NCBI RefSeq assembly: GCF_003863365.1
Contig: NZ_RQXT01000013.1
Span: 62,001 to 126,000 of the forward strand
Direction: 5' to 3'
DNA from: Mesorhizobium tamadayense
Lineage (GTDB): Bacteria > Pseudomonadota > Alphaproteobacteria > Rhizobiales > Rhizobiaceae
DNA length: 64,000 bases
Positions 1-7,370 of this stretch are shown piece after piece; within the stretch, counting starts at the first letter, position 1; each line of letters starts with the position of its first letter. A model generated the notes under the pieces. The model searched no databases, was not told where the DNA came from, and saw nothing but the letters and a program-made list of their open reading frames with translations. Both the position numbers and the translations under genes were made by a program.

Positions 1-212
1 GTGAAAAGCAGGTCGAAATCGGTCACGCCCGACGCCCGAAGCGCCCGGCCGGCAGGCCGCAGGCCAGAGCCTGCGTCGAACAGAAGCGTATGCTTACCGC
101 ATCGCATCTCAATGCAGATTGTGTTGCCGCCATAGCGAGAGAATTCTGGCCCCGATACCGCAATGCTGCCGCGCACGCCCCAAAACCTGACCAGGAAAAC
201 GTCGTCGTCCAT
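1..212 (-). CDS. MBL-fold metallo-hydrolase, N-terminal part only (cut by window start)
   Basis: The minus strand reads open from an ATG at 212 to the window edge, giving 70 residues. The start is MDDDVFLVRFWGVRGS, followed by SRYGGNT and LLFDAGSGLRP. The GVRGS / YGGNT / FDAGSG series is the recognisable N-terminus of a metallo-beta-lactamase-fold subfamily (RNase Z/PhnP-like hydrolases). The HxHxDH metal motif would lie beyond the edge. A GAAGGGG Shine-Dalgarno stretch precedes the ATG. It is the last visible gene of a minus-strand run with the cyclic-nucleotide-binding protein and the ABC-like protein, 135 bp after the former, so co-transcription is plausible. Substrate unknown; these proteins are often nucleotide or phosphodiester hydrolases, which would suit a cyclic-nucleotide context, but that is inference. 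Confidence 0.85.
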   Translation of the reverse strand, partial: MDDDVFLVRFWGVRGSIAVSGPEFSRYGGNTICIEMRCGKHTLLFDAGSGLRPAGRALRASGVTDFDLLF

Positions 213-347
213 GCTACCCCTTCGCAATCCCCATCGCCCATCGTAGCCAAACAACTGCTGCTAGGCGAGACAGGTTTTTCTCCTGGTGACCTTGTCGGTA
301 AGAGGCCAGTGCCATCACGACTGCGAGCATCGATCGCACGTCATTCG

Positions 348-797
348 TTACTTGGCGCTTCGTGCGTCGATCAGATCCGCGGTCGTATGGTTTAGGCGAT
401 CGGCAAGAACCCGCACCATCTCGATGGTCATTTCCGGGAACTCCTTCATAAGCCTCAGGAAATGATCCTTGCGGATTCTCAAGGCTTCCAGCGGACATGC
501 CGCTTTGACGGTGGCCGTGCGGGTGCTGTTGCACAATATGGCGATCTCGCCAACAATCGAATTTGGCGCCAGTTCGGCAACCTTTATCGGTCCGCTGTCG
601 GAATCGACCAGAATATCCGCTGTGCCTGAAAGGATGACATAGGCGGCGTCTCCCTCGTCGCCCTGCCTGAAAAGGATCTGGCCGGCGCTGTAGCTCACGC
701 GATCGGATGTGAACGCAAGCAGCTTGAGCTTTGTCGGCTCTATGCCAGAGAACAAGGGAACGCGTTGCAGCATTCCAACCTCATCCTTGAGCAGCAT
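348..797 (-). CDS. cyclic nucleotide-binding (CNMP/Crp-like) domain protein, no DNA-binding domain
   Basis: A 149-aa protein that is almost only a cyclic-nucleotide-binding domain: LFSGIEPTKLKLLAF near the N-terminus, a beta-roll, then the phosphate-binding cassette GEIAILCNSTRTATV, whose Gly-Glu and Arg-Thr-Ala positions normally hold the cyclic phosphate. There is no C-terminal helix-turn-helix, so it is not a Crp/Fnr transcription factor by itself. The ATG at 797 is preferred over an in-frame TTG at 815 because GGGAAGG lies upstream of it. It starts 40 bp after the ABC-like gene and precedes the MBL-fold gene. Inference: a cAMP/cGMP sensor acting on the neighbouring membrane protein. Confidence 0.85.
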   Translation of the reverse strand: MLLKDEVGMLQRVPLFSGIEPTKLKLLAFTSDRVSYSAGQILFRQGDEGDAAYVILSGTADILVDSDSGPIKVAELAPNSIVGEIAILCNSTRTATVKAACPLEALRIRKDHFLRLMKEFPEMTIEMVRVLADRLNHTTADLIDARSAK

Positions 798-837
798 TGT
801 CGCAAACCTTCCCAAAGTTCACGTTTGGCAGATTAGT

Positions 838-3552
838 CTAAGACACCAGTTCCTTGAAGATACCGTTTCCTGCCAAAAGCGTCTCGTGTGTTCCGTCCTC
901 CACCAATTGACCCGAGTCGAAGACGATAACGCGATCGAACATCATCGCCATTGCCGGATTCGTCACGACCCACACAATTGCCTGCGAATGGCCGTCGCGC
1001 CTGGCCTCCTCAAGCACGTTTCGCAGCACCTTATCCTGCATGCGCTGGTCGAGCGCCGACAGCGGCCGGTTGAGAATGAGAAAATCGGGACGCTTGAGCA
1101 GGGCCCGGGCAACATCGAGCTTCTGTCGCTGTCCACCGGTGAGCCGCCTGCCGCCGGAGCCGACGTTGAAGTCCAGGCCGACATCCAGAACTTCGGCATA
1201 AAGCCCCAGTTCGTCAAGAATGTCATAGACGATGGAGCGTATGCGGTCCGGCGCGTCGGGATGGTTGTTGCCCACACGCCCGAACAGGACATTGTCCATG
1301 ACGGTAGCCGCGGCAATGTATTTGGCAGGATCATACCGTTCGACCGCATTTTGTAGCTCGGGCGGCAGGTTCTCATAGAATCGGTTGCGTGCAGCGACGA
1401 TCTTGCTCATCAGCTCGTCGCTTAGCAGGCCGAAGCGGTGCCGCGGCTCGATATAGGCAAAGCTCAAGGTGACGATCATGGCGCGGTCGTTCTCCGAAAC
1501 CGCCTCGTAGGGACGGTTCTTGAGCCGTTGCAGCAAGGTTTCGTAGGCGGGTATCTCCTCGGCGCTCATGAAGGCGAGCTGCTGGAAGAACTGGTGATCG
1601 GGCGGCAGGTCGGCAAACAGCTCGATCGCCTGTCGGGCGATTTCCATGCCCATTTCGTAGAGCGTGCGGTCGAGGCCGTCTTGCCTCAGCACAGAAGCGA
1701 AATAGGGATTGGCCGCCAGAGCCCTGTCGGCCAGTTCGGGGCCGGCGGCAGCGCCGAAGAGCAGGTTTTGGCCGATCGTTGCTTCCTTGTTGTAGGCGCC
1801 CGGCTCGAAAGGAACCACCAGTCCACTCAGCCCTTCGTGTTCCAGCCGGGTTCGCAGCGCCGCACGCAGTTCAACGATCCGCCTGGCAAGCTCCGTATGA
1901 CGCGTGAGGTCGGCCGAAGAGCGCAAGCCAAGATCCAGAATGTCGCGCGACAGAACAACCGCGTCGAGCACCCGGCGCACTGCTTCAAAGAGGTCGTGCG
2001 GGCCGGTAGCGCCGGCGGAAGCATAGCTGATCCAGTCGCTGTGGATATCAAGATCCGGATTGCCCGACCGGCGCGCCTCGTGGATGTTCCAGCGGTGCTG
2101 GTCTGCCGCGGCACCGTCATAAGGCACCGATGTCAGCGGCGCATGCTTCAACCCGTAGAGCAGGTTATCGCGGAGGCTTGCCTGGAACAGGAAAACATCC
2201 GACGAGGCATAGGATATGCGCCGGCCGGTCACTGCTTCGGGCAGTTCAAGCAGGTCGTCGGCGCCCGAAGCGACCCTTCCGCTGTGCGGCCAGTTCAGCC
2301 GCGCGAAGGCTTCTGCAAGTGCCTCCGCTCCACCTGTTGCGGTACTCACCAGCGCCACCGTCTCACCCGGCTTGACCTGGAAGGAGATACGGTCGAGGAG
2401 CATTGCACCGCCATCGTCTGCTATGGACAGGCTGATCGCCGACAGGGGGTTGGTCATCGGATCGGGATCGTCGATCGTCAATGCCCCGATTCTCGGCGCA
2501 ATGAGATCCACGACGGTGAACTGTTCAACGACCTGCTGATACTTGACCTGGACATCCTGCCGCGCCTGATCCCAGTCGATCAGTTCCTTCATCGGTCCGG
2601 GCAGGTCCTTGTAGGCGCTGATCACGGCCACGAGCTGGCCGACGTCCAGCCGCCCCTGGATGACCAGATACCCGCCGATCATGTAGAACAGAAAGGGTGT
2701 GAGCTGCGCGAGAATATTGTTGAGGAACTTCACCATGAATTTCCATTGGTAAAGATCGAAGCGGATCTTAAAGATGTGCCCGAGCCGGGCAGCTATGTCG
2801 GCGCGCTCGTAGTTTGATGTATCGTGGACGTGAACCGCGCCGATACCGTCGACGATTTCGCCAACCCGGCCCGAGAGCGCGCGCGCGGTCAACTGCCGTT
2901 CGCGCCCGAGCACGATCAGCCGCCGCCGCATTCGCGGGATGAGCACGATCTGGATCACCACGATCACGACCGCTATCATTCCGAGCCACAAGTTCTGGAC
3001 CATGATGAACAGCATGGCCGTCAGTGCCTGGCCGCCGAGCAGTACCGGCTGCACGAAGGCATCGCCGATGAAGCCGCCCAGCGGCTCCACCTCGTCCTTC
3101 ACCATGGTCGCCACTTCGGCGGATTTCACGCGCTTGAAGTAAACCGGCGGAAACCGCAGCACACGATCGACCAGATCGAAGCGGATACGCCGCAGCATGC
3201 GTTCGCCGAGGCGGCCCTTGTAGGTGTTGATGTAGAGTTTGAACAGGCCGTTGATGATGACTAGCAAGAGGAACACAACGCTCAGGGCAAACAGTGTCGC
3301 CGTGCGGTCGAGCTGAAAACCGGAGAAGAACTGGACCTCTCCAATGAACGGCAGGTCATAATGTAGCTTCATGAATGGCCGGGTCGCGCCCGGTTGCTCG
3401 AAGCCGCGACCTTGGATCGGGCCGTTGACGATCAGCTTCGGCAGGTCGAAGGACAAGAAATACGGGATCATCGAAAGCACGACGATCAGCAATATCCAGA
3501 CCTGCTGCCTCTTGGTGTGCGTCCAGATATAGCGGGCTAGGCTAGGTTCCAT
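838..3552 (-). CDS. ABC-exporter-like membrane protein with a degenerate, expanded nucleotide-binding domain
   Basis: 904 aa from the ATG at 3552; the open frame runs further upstream but that part is low quality. Residues about 15-310 form an exporter-type transmembrane domain (hydrophobic stretches near 18-34, 86-103, 166-185, 188-206 and 283-299). The ATPase domain starts near 370 and is abnormal. The Walker A region (402-412, VSTATGGAEAL) lacks the Lys and Ser/Thr. Walker B ends FLILNRP (824-830), so the Asp and catalytic Glu are Asn828 and Arg829. The H-loop His is Asn865 (VVTNP). The signature LTGGQ (804-808) is intact. About 330 residues are inserted between the N- and C-terminal halves, with three copies of an N-[LV]-L-[YF]-G motif (463-466, 596-600, 754-758). 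It is probably not an ATP-driven transporter. It lies 40 bp before the cyclic-nucleotide-binding gene and overlaps a small upstream frame by 11 bp. Confidence 0.85.
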   Translation of the reverse strand: MEPSLARYIWTHTKRQQVWILLIVVLSMIPYFLSFDLPKLIVNGPIQGRGFEQPGATRPFMKLHYDLPFIGEVQFFSGFQLDRTATLFALSVVFLLLVIINGLFKLYINTYKGRLGERMLRRIRFDLVDRVLRFPPVYFKRVKSAEVATMVKDEVEPLGGFIGDAFVQPVLLGGQALTAMLFIMVQNLWLGMIAVVIVVIQIVLIPRMRRRLIVLGRERQLTARALSGRVGEIVDGIGAVHVHDTSNYERADIAARLGHIFKIRFDLYQWKFMVKFLNNILAQLTPFLFYMIGGYLVIQGRLDVGQLVAVISAYKDLPGPMKELIDWDQARQDVQVKYQQVVEQFTVVDLIAPRIGALTIDDPDPMTNPLSAISLSIADDGGAMLLDRISFQVKPGETVALVSTATGGAEALAEAFARLNWPHSGRVASGADDLLELPEAVTGRRISYASSDVFLFQASLRDNLLYGLKHAPLTSVPYDGAAADQHRWNIHEARRSGNPDLDIHSDWISYASAGATGPHDLFEAVRRVLDAVVLSRDILDLGLRSSADLTRHTELARRIVELRAALRTRLEHEGLSGLVVPFEPGAYNKEATIGQNLLFGAAAGPELADRALAANPYFASVLRQDGLDRTLYEMGMEIARQAIELFADLPPDHQFFQQLAFMSAEEIPAYETLLQRLKNRPYEAVSENDRAMIVTLSFAYIEPRHRFGLLSDELMSKIVAARNRFYENLPPELQNAVERYDPAKYIAAATVMDNVLFGRVGNNHPDAPDRIRSIVYDILDELGLYAEVLDVGLDFNVGSGGRRLTGGQRQKLDVARALLKRPDFLILNRPLSALDQRMQDKVLRNVLEEARRDGHSQAIVWVVTNPAMAMMFDRVIVFDSGQLVEDGTHETLLAGNGIFKELVS

Positions 3553-3940
3553 ATGCGACTGTGGATCGTTCAGTTGGAAGGATGCAGGATGTAAAAGCAC
3601 CTGCTGACGAATGGCGTATCGGCAATTTCTTTGTCGATACGACAAGCTCGAAGCTGCAGCGCACGGAGACTGTCCTGCGCTCAACGATGGAAGGAACCTG
3701 AGAGGCGGCGCGATCCGGTTCCGGCGCATGGTCGATGACAACGACATGGGTATTGTTGATCAGCGAAGAAAACAGCTGGCCAAACCGTTCGCGGCTTCCG
3801 TAGGGTTTTGGCGAATAGCCGAGCAGCACGAGGCTGCAGCTGCGCGGCTGGTGCTGGCGGATGGACACCGACGGTCCGGACAGATGCAACAGGCTCTCTC
3901 CGGCACCGGGCAATGGCGAAGCGGCTTGCAGCATAATCAT
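3542..3940 (-). CDS. hypothetical protein, possible small gene overlapping the ABC-like gene
   Basis: An open frame of 132 aa starting MIMLQAASPL with an internal SLVLLGYSPKPYGSRERF and HVVVIDHAPEPDRA. I do not recognise the family. Its hydrophobic/charged alternation looks more protein-like than the antisense frames over the same bases. It ends with TAG at 3542, 11 bp inside the next gene, which is compatible with translational coupling. The Shine-Dalgarno sequence before the start is weak. It is divergent from the methyltransferase-like gene at 4015, with a short inverted repeat (CTTGC/GCAAG, 3959-3973) in the spacer. It may instead be untranslated leader or a decayed gene. Confidence 0.4.
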   Translation of the reverse strand: MIMLQAASPLPGAGESLLHLSGPSVSIRQHQPRSCSLVLLGYSPKPYGSRERFGQLFSSLINNTHVVVIDHAPEPDRAASQVPSIVERRTVSVRCSFELVVSTKKLPIRHSSAGAFTSCILPTERSTVAYGT

Positions 3941-4014
3941 GTCCGCGAATCAAACAGCCTTGCGGGAGGCAAGATTGCGTTGTGTCGCCCGAAATCCCAA
4001 CATACAAGACGAGT

Positions 4015-4689
4015 ATGATGGATGTCACGCAACCACGCAATGCCGGCATGGACTGGCACGATCAAGCCTTGGACCTCACGCGCGGAATTGCTGCCTATGT
4101 CAACCACCCTCTCGTGGCAGGGCTGGCGCGCGTCATCGCCAAGCATCCGCAGGCCGATATCGCCAACGCCTTTAACCACAAACAGGTCGCCTGCAAGATG
4201 TGGGCGCTCGACAGGCTGTTCGAAAGCTGCGGCGGCCGGTTCGGACGCATATGGGTTCTGGGTGGATGGTACGGCGTGTTGCCGGCAATGCTTTTCAACG
4301 ACGCCCGCTTCGACATCGCGGCGGTCGATAGCATCGACATCGATCCCGAAGTCGCGCCGGTCGCCCGGACCCTCAACCGGGAAGCCGGCGACCGGTTCCG
4401 GGCGCTGACGGCAGATATGTATGCACTCGACTATGCGGCCAGGCGACCCGACCTGACGGTCAATACGAGCTGCGAACACATAGCCGATCTGCGCGCCTGG
4501 CTTGCTCTGCTTCCGCGGGGCACGAATGTTCTCCTGCAATCGAACGATTATTTCAGCGAGCCGACGCACATCAATTGCGTGGCTTCACTTGCAGCCTTCG
4601 AAGCAATGGCGGCGCTACGGGAGGTGCGGTTCTCCGGCGAACTGCCGACAAAAAATTATACGCGCTTCATGCTGATTGGAACTGTCTAA
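4015..4689 (+). CDS. class I SAM-dependent methyltransferase-like protein
   Basis: 224 aa from the ATG at 4015; a second ATG follows directly and a GTG lies 33 bases upstream. VWVLGGWYGVLPAML has the glycine-rich SAM-binding loop character, and VDSIDIDPEVAPVA provides the acidic residue after strand 2. Further on come VNTSCEHIAD and LLQSNDYFSEPTHINC, ending in YTRFMLIG, a set I associate with an uncharacterised methyltransferase-like family found in rhizobia and phages. The methyl acceptor is unknown. It is a lone plus-strand gene between two minus-strand groups, convergent with the glycosyltransferase operon across the repeat at 4690-4914. Confidence 0.75.
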   Translation: MMDVTQPRNAGMDWHDQALDLTRGIAAYVNHPLVAGLARVIAKHPQADIANAFNHKQVACKMWALDRLFESCGGRFGRIWVLGGWYGVLPAMLFNDARFDIAAVDSIDIDPEVAPVARTLNREAGDRFRALTADMYALDYAARRPDLTVNTSCEHIADLRAWLALLPRGTNVLLQSNDYFSEPTHINCVASLAAFEAMAALREVRFSGELPTKNYTRFMLIGTV

Positions 4690-4914
4690 TGCATTTCGCC
4701 CAAATGTGCGTCGCAGCTTTGGGACGACGACATGCATAAAACAAGGACTTGAAGCGCGTCGCACGAATCTTACCAGACACGACGCGCGTCAGAGCAATTC
4801 CAGGAAAAAGTGTGAAACGGTTAGGCTCGGCGACTTCGCCGTAGCCTTCCGTGCGAACTTGCGTCAAAACAAAGAGATAGAGCGGTTCTGCGTTTCCGTG
4901 AAACGATGAACGCT
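4690..4914. repeat. composite rhizobial intergenic repeat element (copy 1)
   Basis: Non-coding DNA between convergent genes. Its first ~80 bp (CGCCCAAATGTG... TTTGGGACGACGACATGCATAAAACAAGGACTTGAAGCGCG, in parts) match, inverted, the sequence at 41406-41520. The distal part includes GAGCAATTCCAGGAAAAAG and GCGGTTCTGCGTTTCCGTGAAAC, phrases I associate from memory with dispersed repeats in Mesorhizobium-like genomes. The copy ends in a hairpin next to the glycosyltransferase stop codon. Confidence 0.7.
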
Positions 4915-4917
4915 CTA
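4878..4917. terminator. hairpin between convergent genes (possible bidirectional terminator)
   Basis: TAGAGCG (4878-4884) pairs with CGCTCTA (4911-4917). Inside the loop, CGTTTC (4891-4896) pairs with GAAACG (4900-4905). The right arm contains the stop codon of the glycosyltransferase at 4915. There is no long T-run, so termination is inferred only from position and structure. Confidence 0.4.
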
Positions 4918-6126
4918 GGCTCCATCGTCTGGTTGATTATGAGCTTTTCTGAAATCGTGCCCCATTTTTAGCGACCATGTTCGATACCGCTCGCGCAGGA
5001 TTTGCGCCGAGCGACGCGCGCCTTCCAGATCGAGACGATGCGCGGATGGTGTCGGTGCCACAAGCGCCTGTTCGATCGCTTGCGCCAAACCTTCAGGCGT
5101 TAGGTCATTTTCCATCAGCACCGTTGCAAGACCGAGTTCTTCGAGCATCAGGGCGCGAACCGTTTGTTCGGTTTCCCCGCCGGCTGCAAATGGAACGAGC
5201 AGGGAGCGACAACCCGCGCGCAGGACATCGCAGACCGTGTTGTAACCCGCCTGCGAGACTGACAGGCGGGCGCCGGTCAGCAGGCTGGCGAAATCCTCGC
5301 GAAACCGGAAGATGGACAGGCCCGGCGTGGCATCGCGTGCGATCGCGTCAAACTCGTCTTTCGGCAGGTTTGGTCCGGTGATCAAACACCATTTCCAACC
5401 GTTGTTGGCATTCCGCGCCGCTGCGATGGTGGAGCTGACAAGGCTCTTTCCGGCAGCTCCGCCGCCAACCGACACCAGAACGTCGAAGCGCTCGGAGGCC
5501 GCGGGCGATGGCGGCGCGGCAACGAGCCCTGTGTAGGTGACCTCGGCCCTGATCGCCCTAGCCAGTGGAAATGACTTGTCGATTGTTGCGAAAGCCGGGT
5601 CGCCGTGGACCATAACAAGGTCGAAATGCCTGTTGACAAGATCGACCGTTTCCTCGTTTCGGCCCGGCTTGACGCGCTCCTGAAGGATATCACGGACGGA
5701 CGTCGCCAGCAGCGGTCTGGGCGACGTTGCGTCGATGGCCTCGATCAGCGGCAAGAGTTCGAAACGCATCTGCCGGCGTCCAAATGGAAACGCCTCGACA
5801 ATGACGATATCAGGCCTGCAATCCCGGAATGCCTGGAGCAGCATCTCTGAACGCCATTTCTTGAAATCATCGTCGATGGGTTTGCCCTGCAAGTCGACAA
5901 GTCCGGAAAATCCTTCATCACCGGAGGTGACAGGTGGCAGGGTTACAGATTTTACCCCCAGTCCCGGAAACCCCGCGACCGGCGCTCCGCCGGTCACGAC
6001 GGTTACGTCAAACTCGTCATCGACCAGAGCCGACGCGACGCGGCTGGAGCGCGCGAGATGGCCGATGCCGAGCAGGTGCTGGACATAGAGGAAGGCGCGC
6101 AGCCGCTTCAATCGGCGGCCCGCCAC
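4915..6126 (-). CDS. MurG/GT28-like glycosyltransferase
   Basis: 403 aa from GTG at 6126; a TTG at 6111 overlapping the previous stop codon (TTGA) is an alternative start giving MKRLRAFLYVQ. The N-terminal lobe has HLLGIGHLARSSRVASAL, the glycine/histidine donor-sugar motif of MurG-like GT-B enzymes. The C-terminal lobe has VLVSVGGGAAGKS and LTGARLSVSQAGYNTVCDVL, the NDP-sugar-binding region of GT28. It is paralogous to the protein encoded at 7354-8568. It is the third gene of a coupled glycosyltransferase operon and probably acts in the cytoplasm on an exported glycan or glycolipid. Acceptor and donor cannot be read from sequence. Confidence 0.85.
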   Translation of the reverse strand: MAGRRLKRLRAFLYVQHLLGIGHLARSSRVASALVDDEFDVTVVTGGAPVAGFPGLGVKSVTLPPVTSGDEGFSGLVDLQGKPIDDDFKKWRSEMLLQAFRDCRPDIVIVEAFPFGRRQMRFELLPLIEAIDATSPRPLLATSVRDILQERVKPGRNEETVDLVNRHFDLVMVHGDPAFATIDKSFPLARAIRAEVTYTGLVAAPPSPAASERFDVLVSVGGGAAGKSLVSSTIAAARNANNGWKWCLITGPNLPKDEFDAIARDATPGLSIFRFREDFASLLTGARLSVSQAGYNTVCDVLRAGCRSLLVPFAAGGETEQTVRALMLEELGLATVLMENDLTPEGLAQAIEQALVAPTPSAHRLDLEGARRSAQILRERYRTWSLKMGHDFRKAHNQPDDGA

Positions 6127-7370
6127 TCGCGCTCGAACAGTTCCTTGAGCTGTCCAATGCTCGCCATATGATCGAAATTGCCGCGCACGCGCCGCTCTGC
6201 GGCGTCGCCGAGGCGGGCGCGCAGCACGGGATCACGGATCAGGCGCTCCAGCGCCTGTGCCAGGGCAATTGGGTTTTCCGTCGGAACCAGCAGCCCGGTT
6301 TCATCCGGCGATATGAGCTCCGGCACGCCGGAAATATCGGTCGACACGCAGGCAAGCCGCTGGCTAGCCGCCTCCACCAGAACATTCGGCAGACCGTCGC
6401 GGTCGCCATTTGCCGTGATCCTGCAGGCCAGGGCGAAGATTTCGGCGCAGCGATAGTGCTCAAGGACCTCCTCCTGCGCAAGCGCGCCTTTCCAAGAGAC
6501 GCGACCATCCAGGCCGAGCTTTTGCGCCAGCGCCTTCAACCGTTCCAGTTCCTCGCCGCCGCCGATATGCTCGAAACGCCACGCCAGATCGCCAGGCAAG
6601 AGGGCAAGGGCCTCCAGCAAGGTATCGTAACCTTTCTTTTCAACGGCGCGCCCGACACTCAGAACGATAACCGGTTCGTCCGGCACCGAGCCGTCATGCT
6701 GTTTTCGCGCCTCGCCGAAACTGCCGAAGCGATCAAGGTCGAGCCCGTGATAGCTCAGATGCACAGACGAGTTGCCGTTGGCGAGTTCTTTCAGACGGTC
6801 GAAGCCGCTTTTCGTGCAAGTGACCGTCCAGCGCGCCGAGGAAAGCTTGCCAGCCAGATCCCAGTCCGCCGAAGTCCAGATGTCCTTGGCATGGGCCGAG
6901 CAACTCCAGGGCAGGCTACGAAGCAGGCTGGCATAGCGCGTCACCGATGCCGGCGTGTGCGCGAAATGTGCATGCAACCATCCCGCGTCTTCCGGCCATT
7001 CGGCCGCCAGCACGAGCGCTTGCCCGAAGCGGCGCACGCGATTGCGCGTAAAGTCGCGGGGGATATCGGCAGCCAGCGATCCGAGCGCGCGCCAGAAGCC
7101 CGGCCGCGGCAGATAAGCAAACAGCGAGCGAAGCACGCGCAGCGGCTCTTCATGCAGATATTCCGGCAGATAATGGACGGACGCTTTGATCTCGTCATGC
7201 ACGGGGTGGCGTTTTGCGTCGGTCGGCCGCCTGAGCGCGACGAGTATCAGGTCGAGCCCCGCACGCTCCAGACCGAGCAGTTCCTGCGCGATGAAGGTTT
7301 CCGACAGCCGCGGATAGCCCTTCAGAACCACGACGATCTTGCGATGTTGCAAGTCAGTTGATTCCTTCAA
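6108..7370 (-). CDS. glycosyltransferase family 4 (GT-B) protein
   Basis: 420 aa. The GT4 hallmarks are present: LKGYPRLSETFIAQELLGLE at the N-terminus, LHAHFAHTPASV, then VLSVGRAVEKKGYDTLLEAL and the E-x7-E-type donor site DGLPNVLVEAASQRLACVSTDISGVPELI. The frame begins with TTG at 7370, overlapping the upstream gene by 17 bp; a second TTG at 7349 is an alternative. It overlaps the downstream glycosyltransferase by 19 bp (or 4 bp if that gene starts at 6111). The overlaps argue for one translationally coupled operon building one glycan. Confidence 0.88.
   Translation of the reverse strand: MKESTDLQHRKIVVVLKGYPRLSETFIAQELLGLERAGLDLILVALRRPTDAKRHPVHDEIKASVHYLPEYLHEEPLRVLRSLFAYLPRPGFWRALGSLAADIPRDFTRNRVRRFGQALVLAAEWPEDAGWLHAHFAHTPASVTRYASLLRSLPWSCSAHAKDIWTSADWDLAGKLSSARWTVTCTKSGFDRLKELANGNSSVHLSYHGLDLDRFGSFGEARKQHDGSVPDEPVIVLSVGRAVEKKGYDTLLEALALLPGDLAWRFEHIGGGEELERLKALAQKLGLDGRVSWKGALAQEEVLEHYRCAEIFALACRITANGDRDGLPNVLVEAASQRLACVSTDISGVPELISPDETGLLVPTENPIALAQALERLIRDPVLRARLGDAAERRVRGNFDHMASIGQLKELFEREWRAAD

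Noticed and set aside
1438-2817. Long plus-strand open frame (459 codons) over the ABC-like gene
   Set aside because: Arg/His/Gln-rich antisense shadow of a clear minus-strand gene in high-G+C DNA; no domain motifs.
5934-7361. Plus-strand open frame of 475 codons over the glycosyltransferases
   Set aside because: Antisense to two genes with recognisable GT-B motifs; composition typical of a shadow frame.
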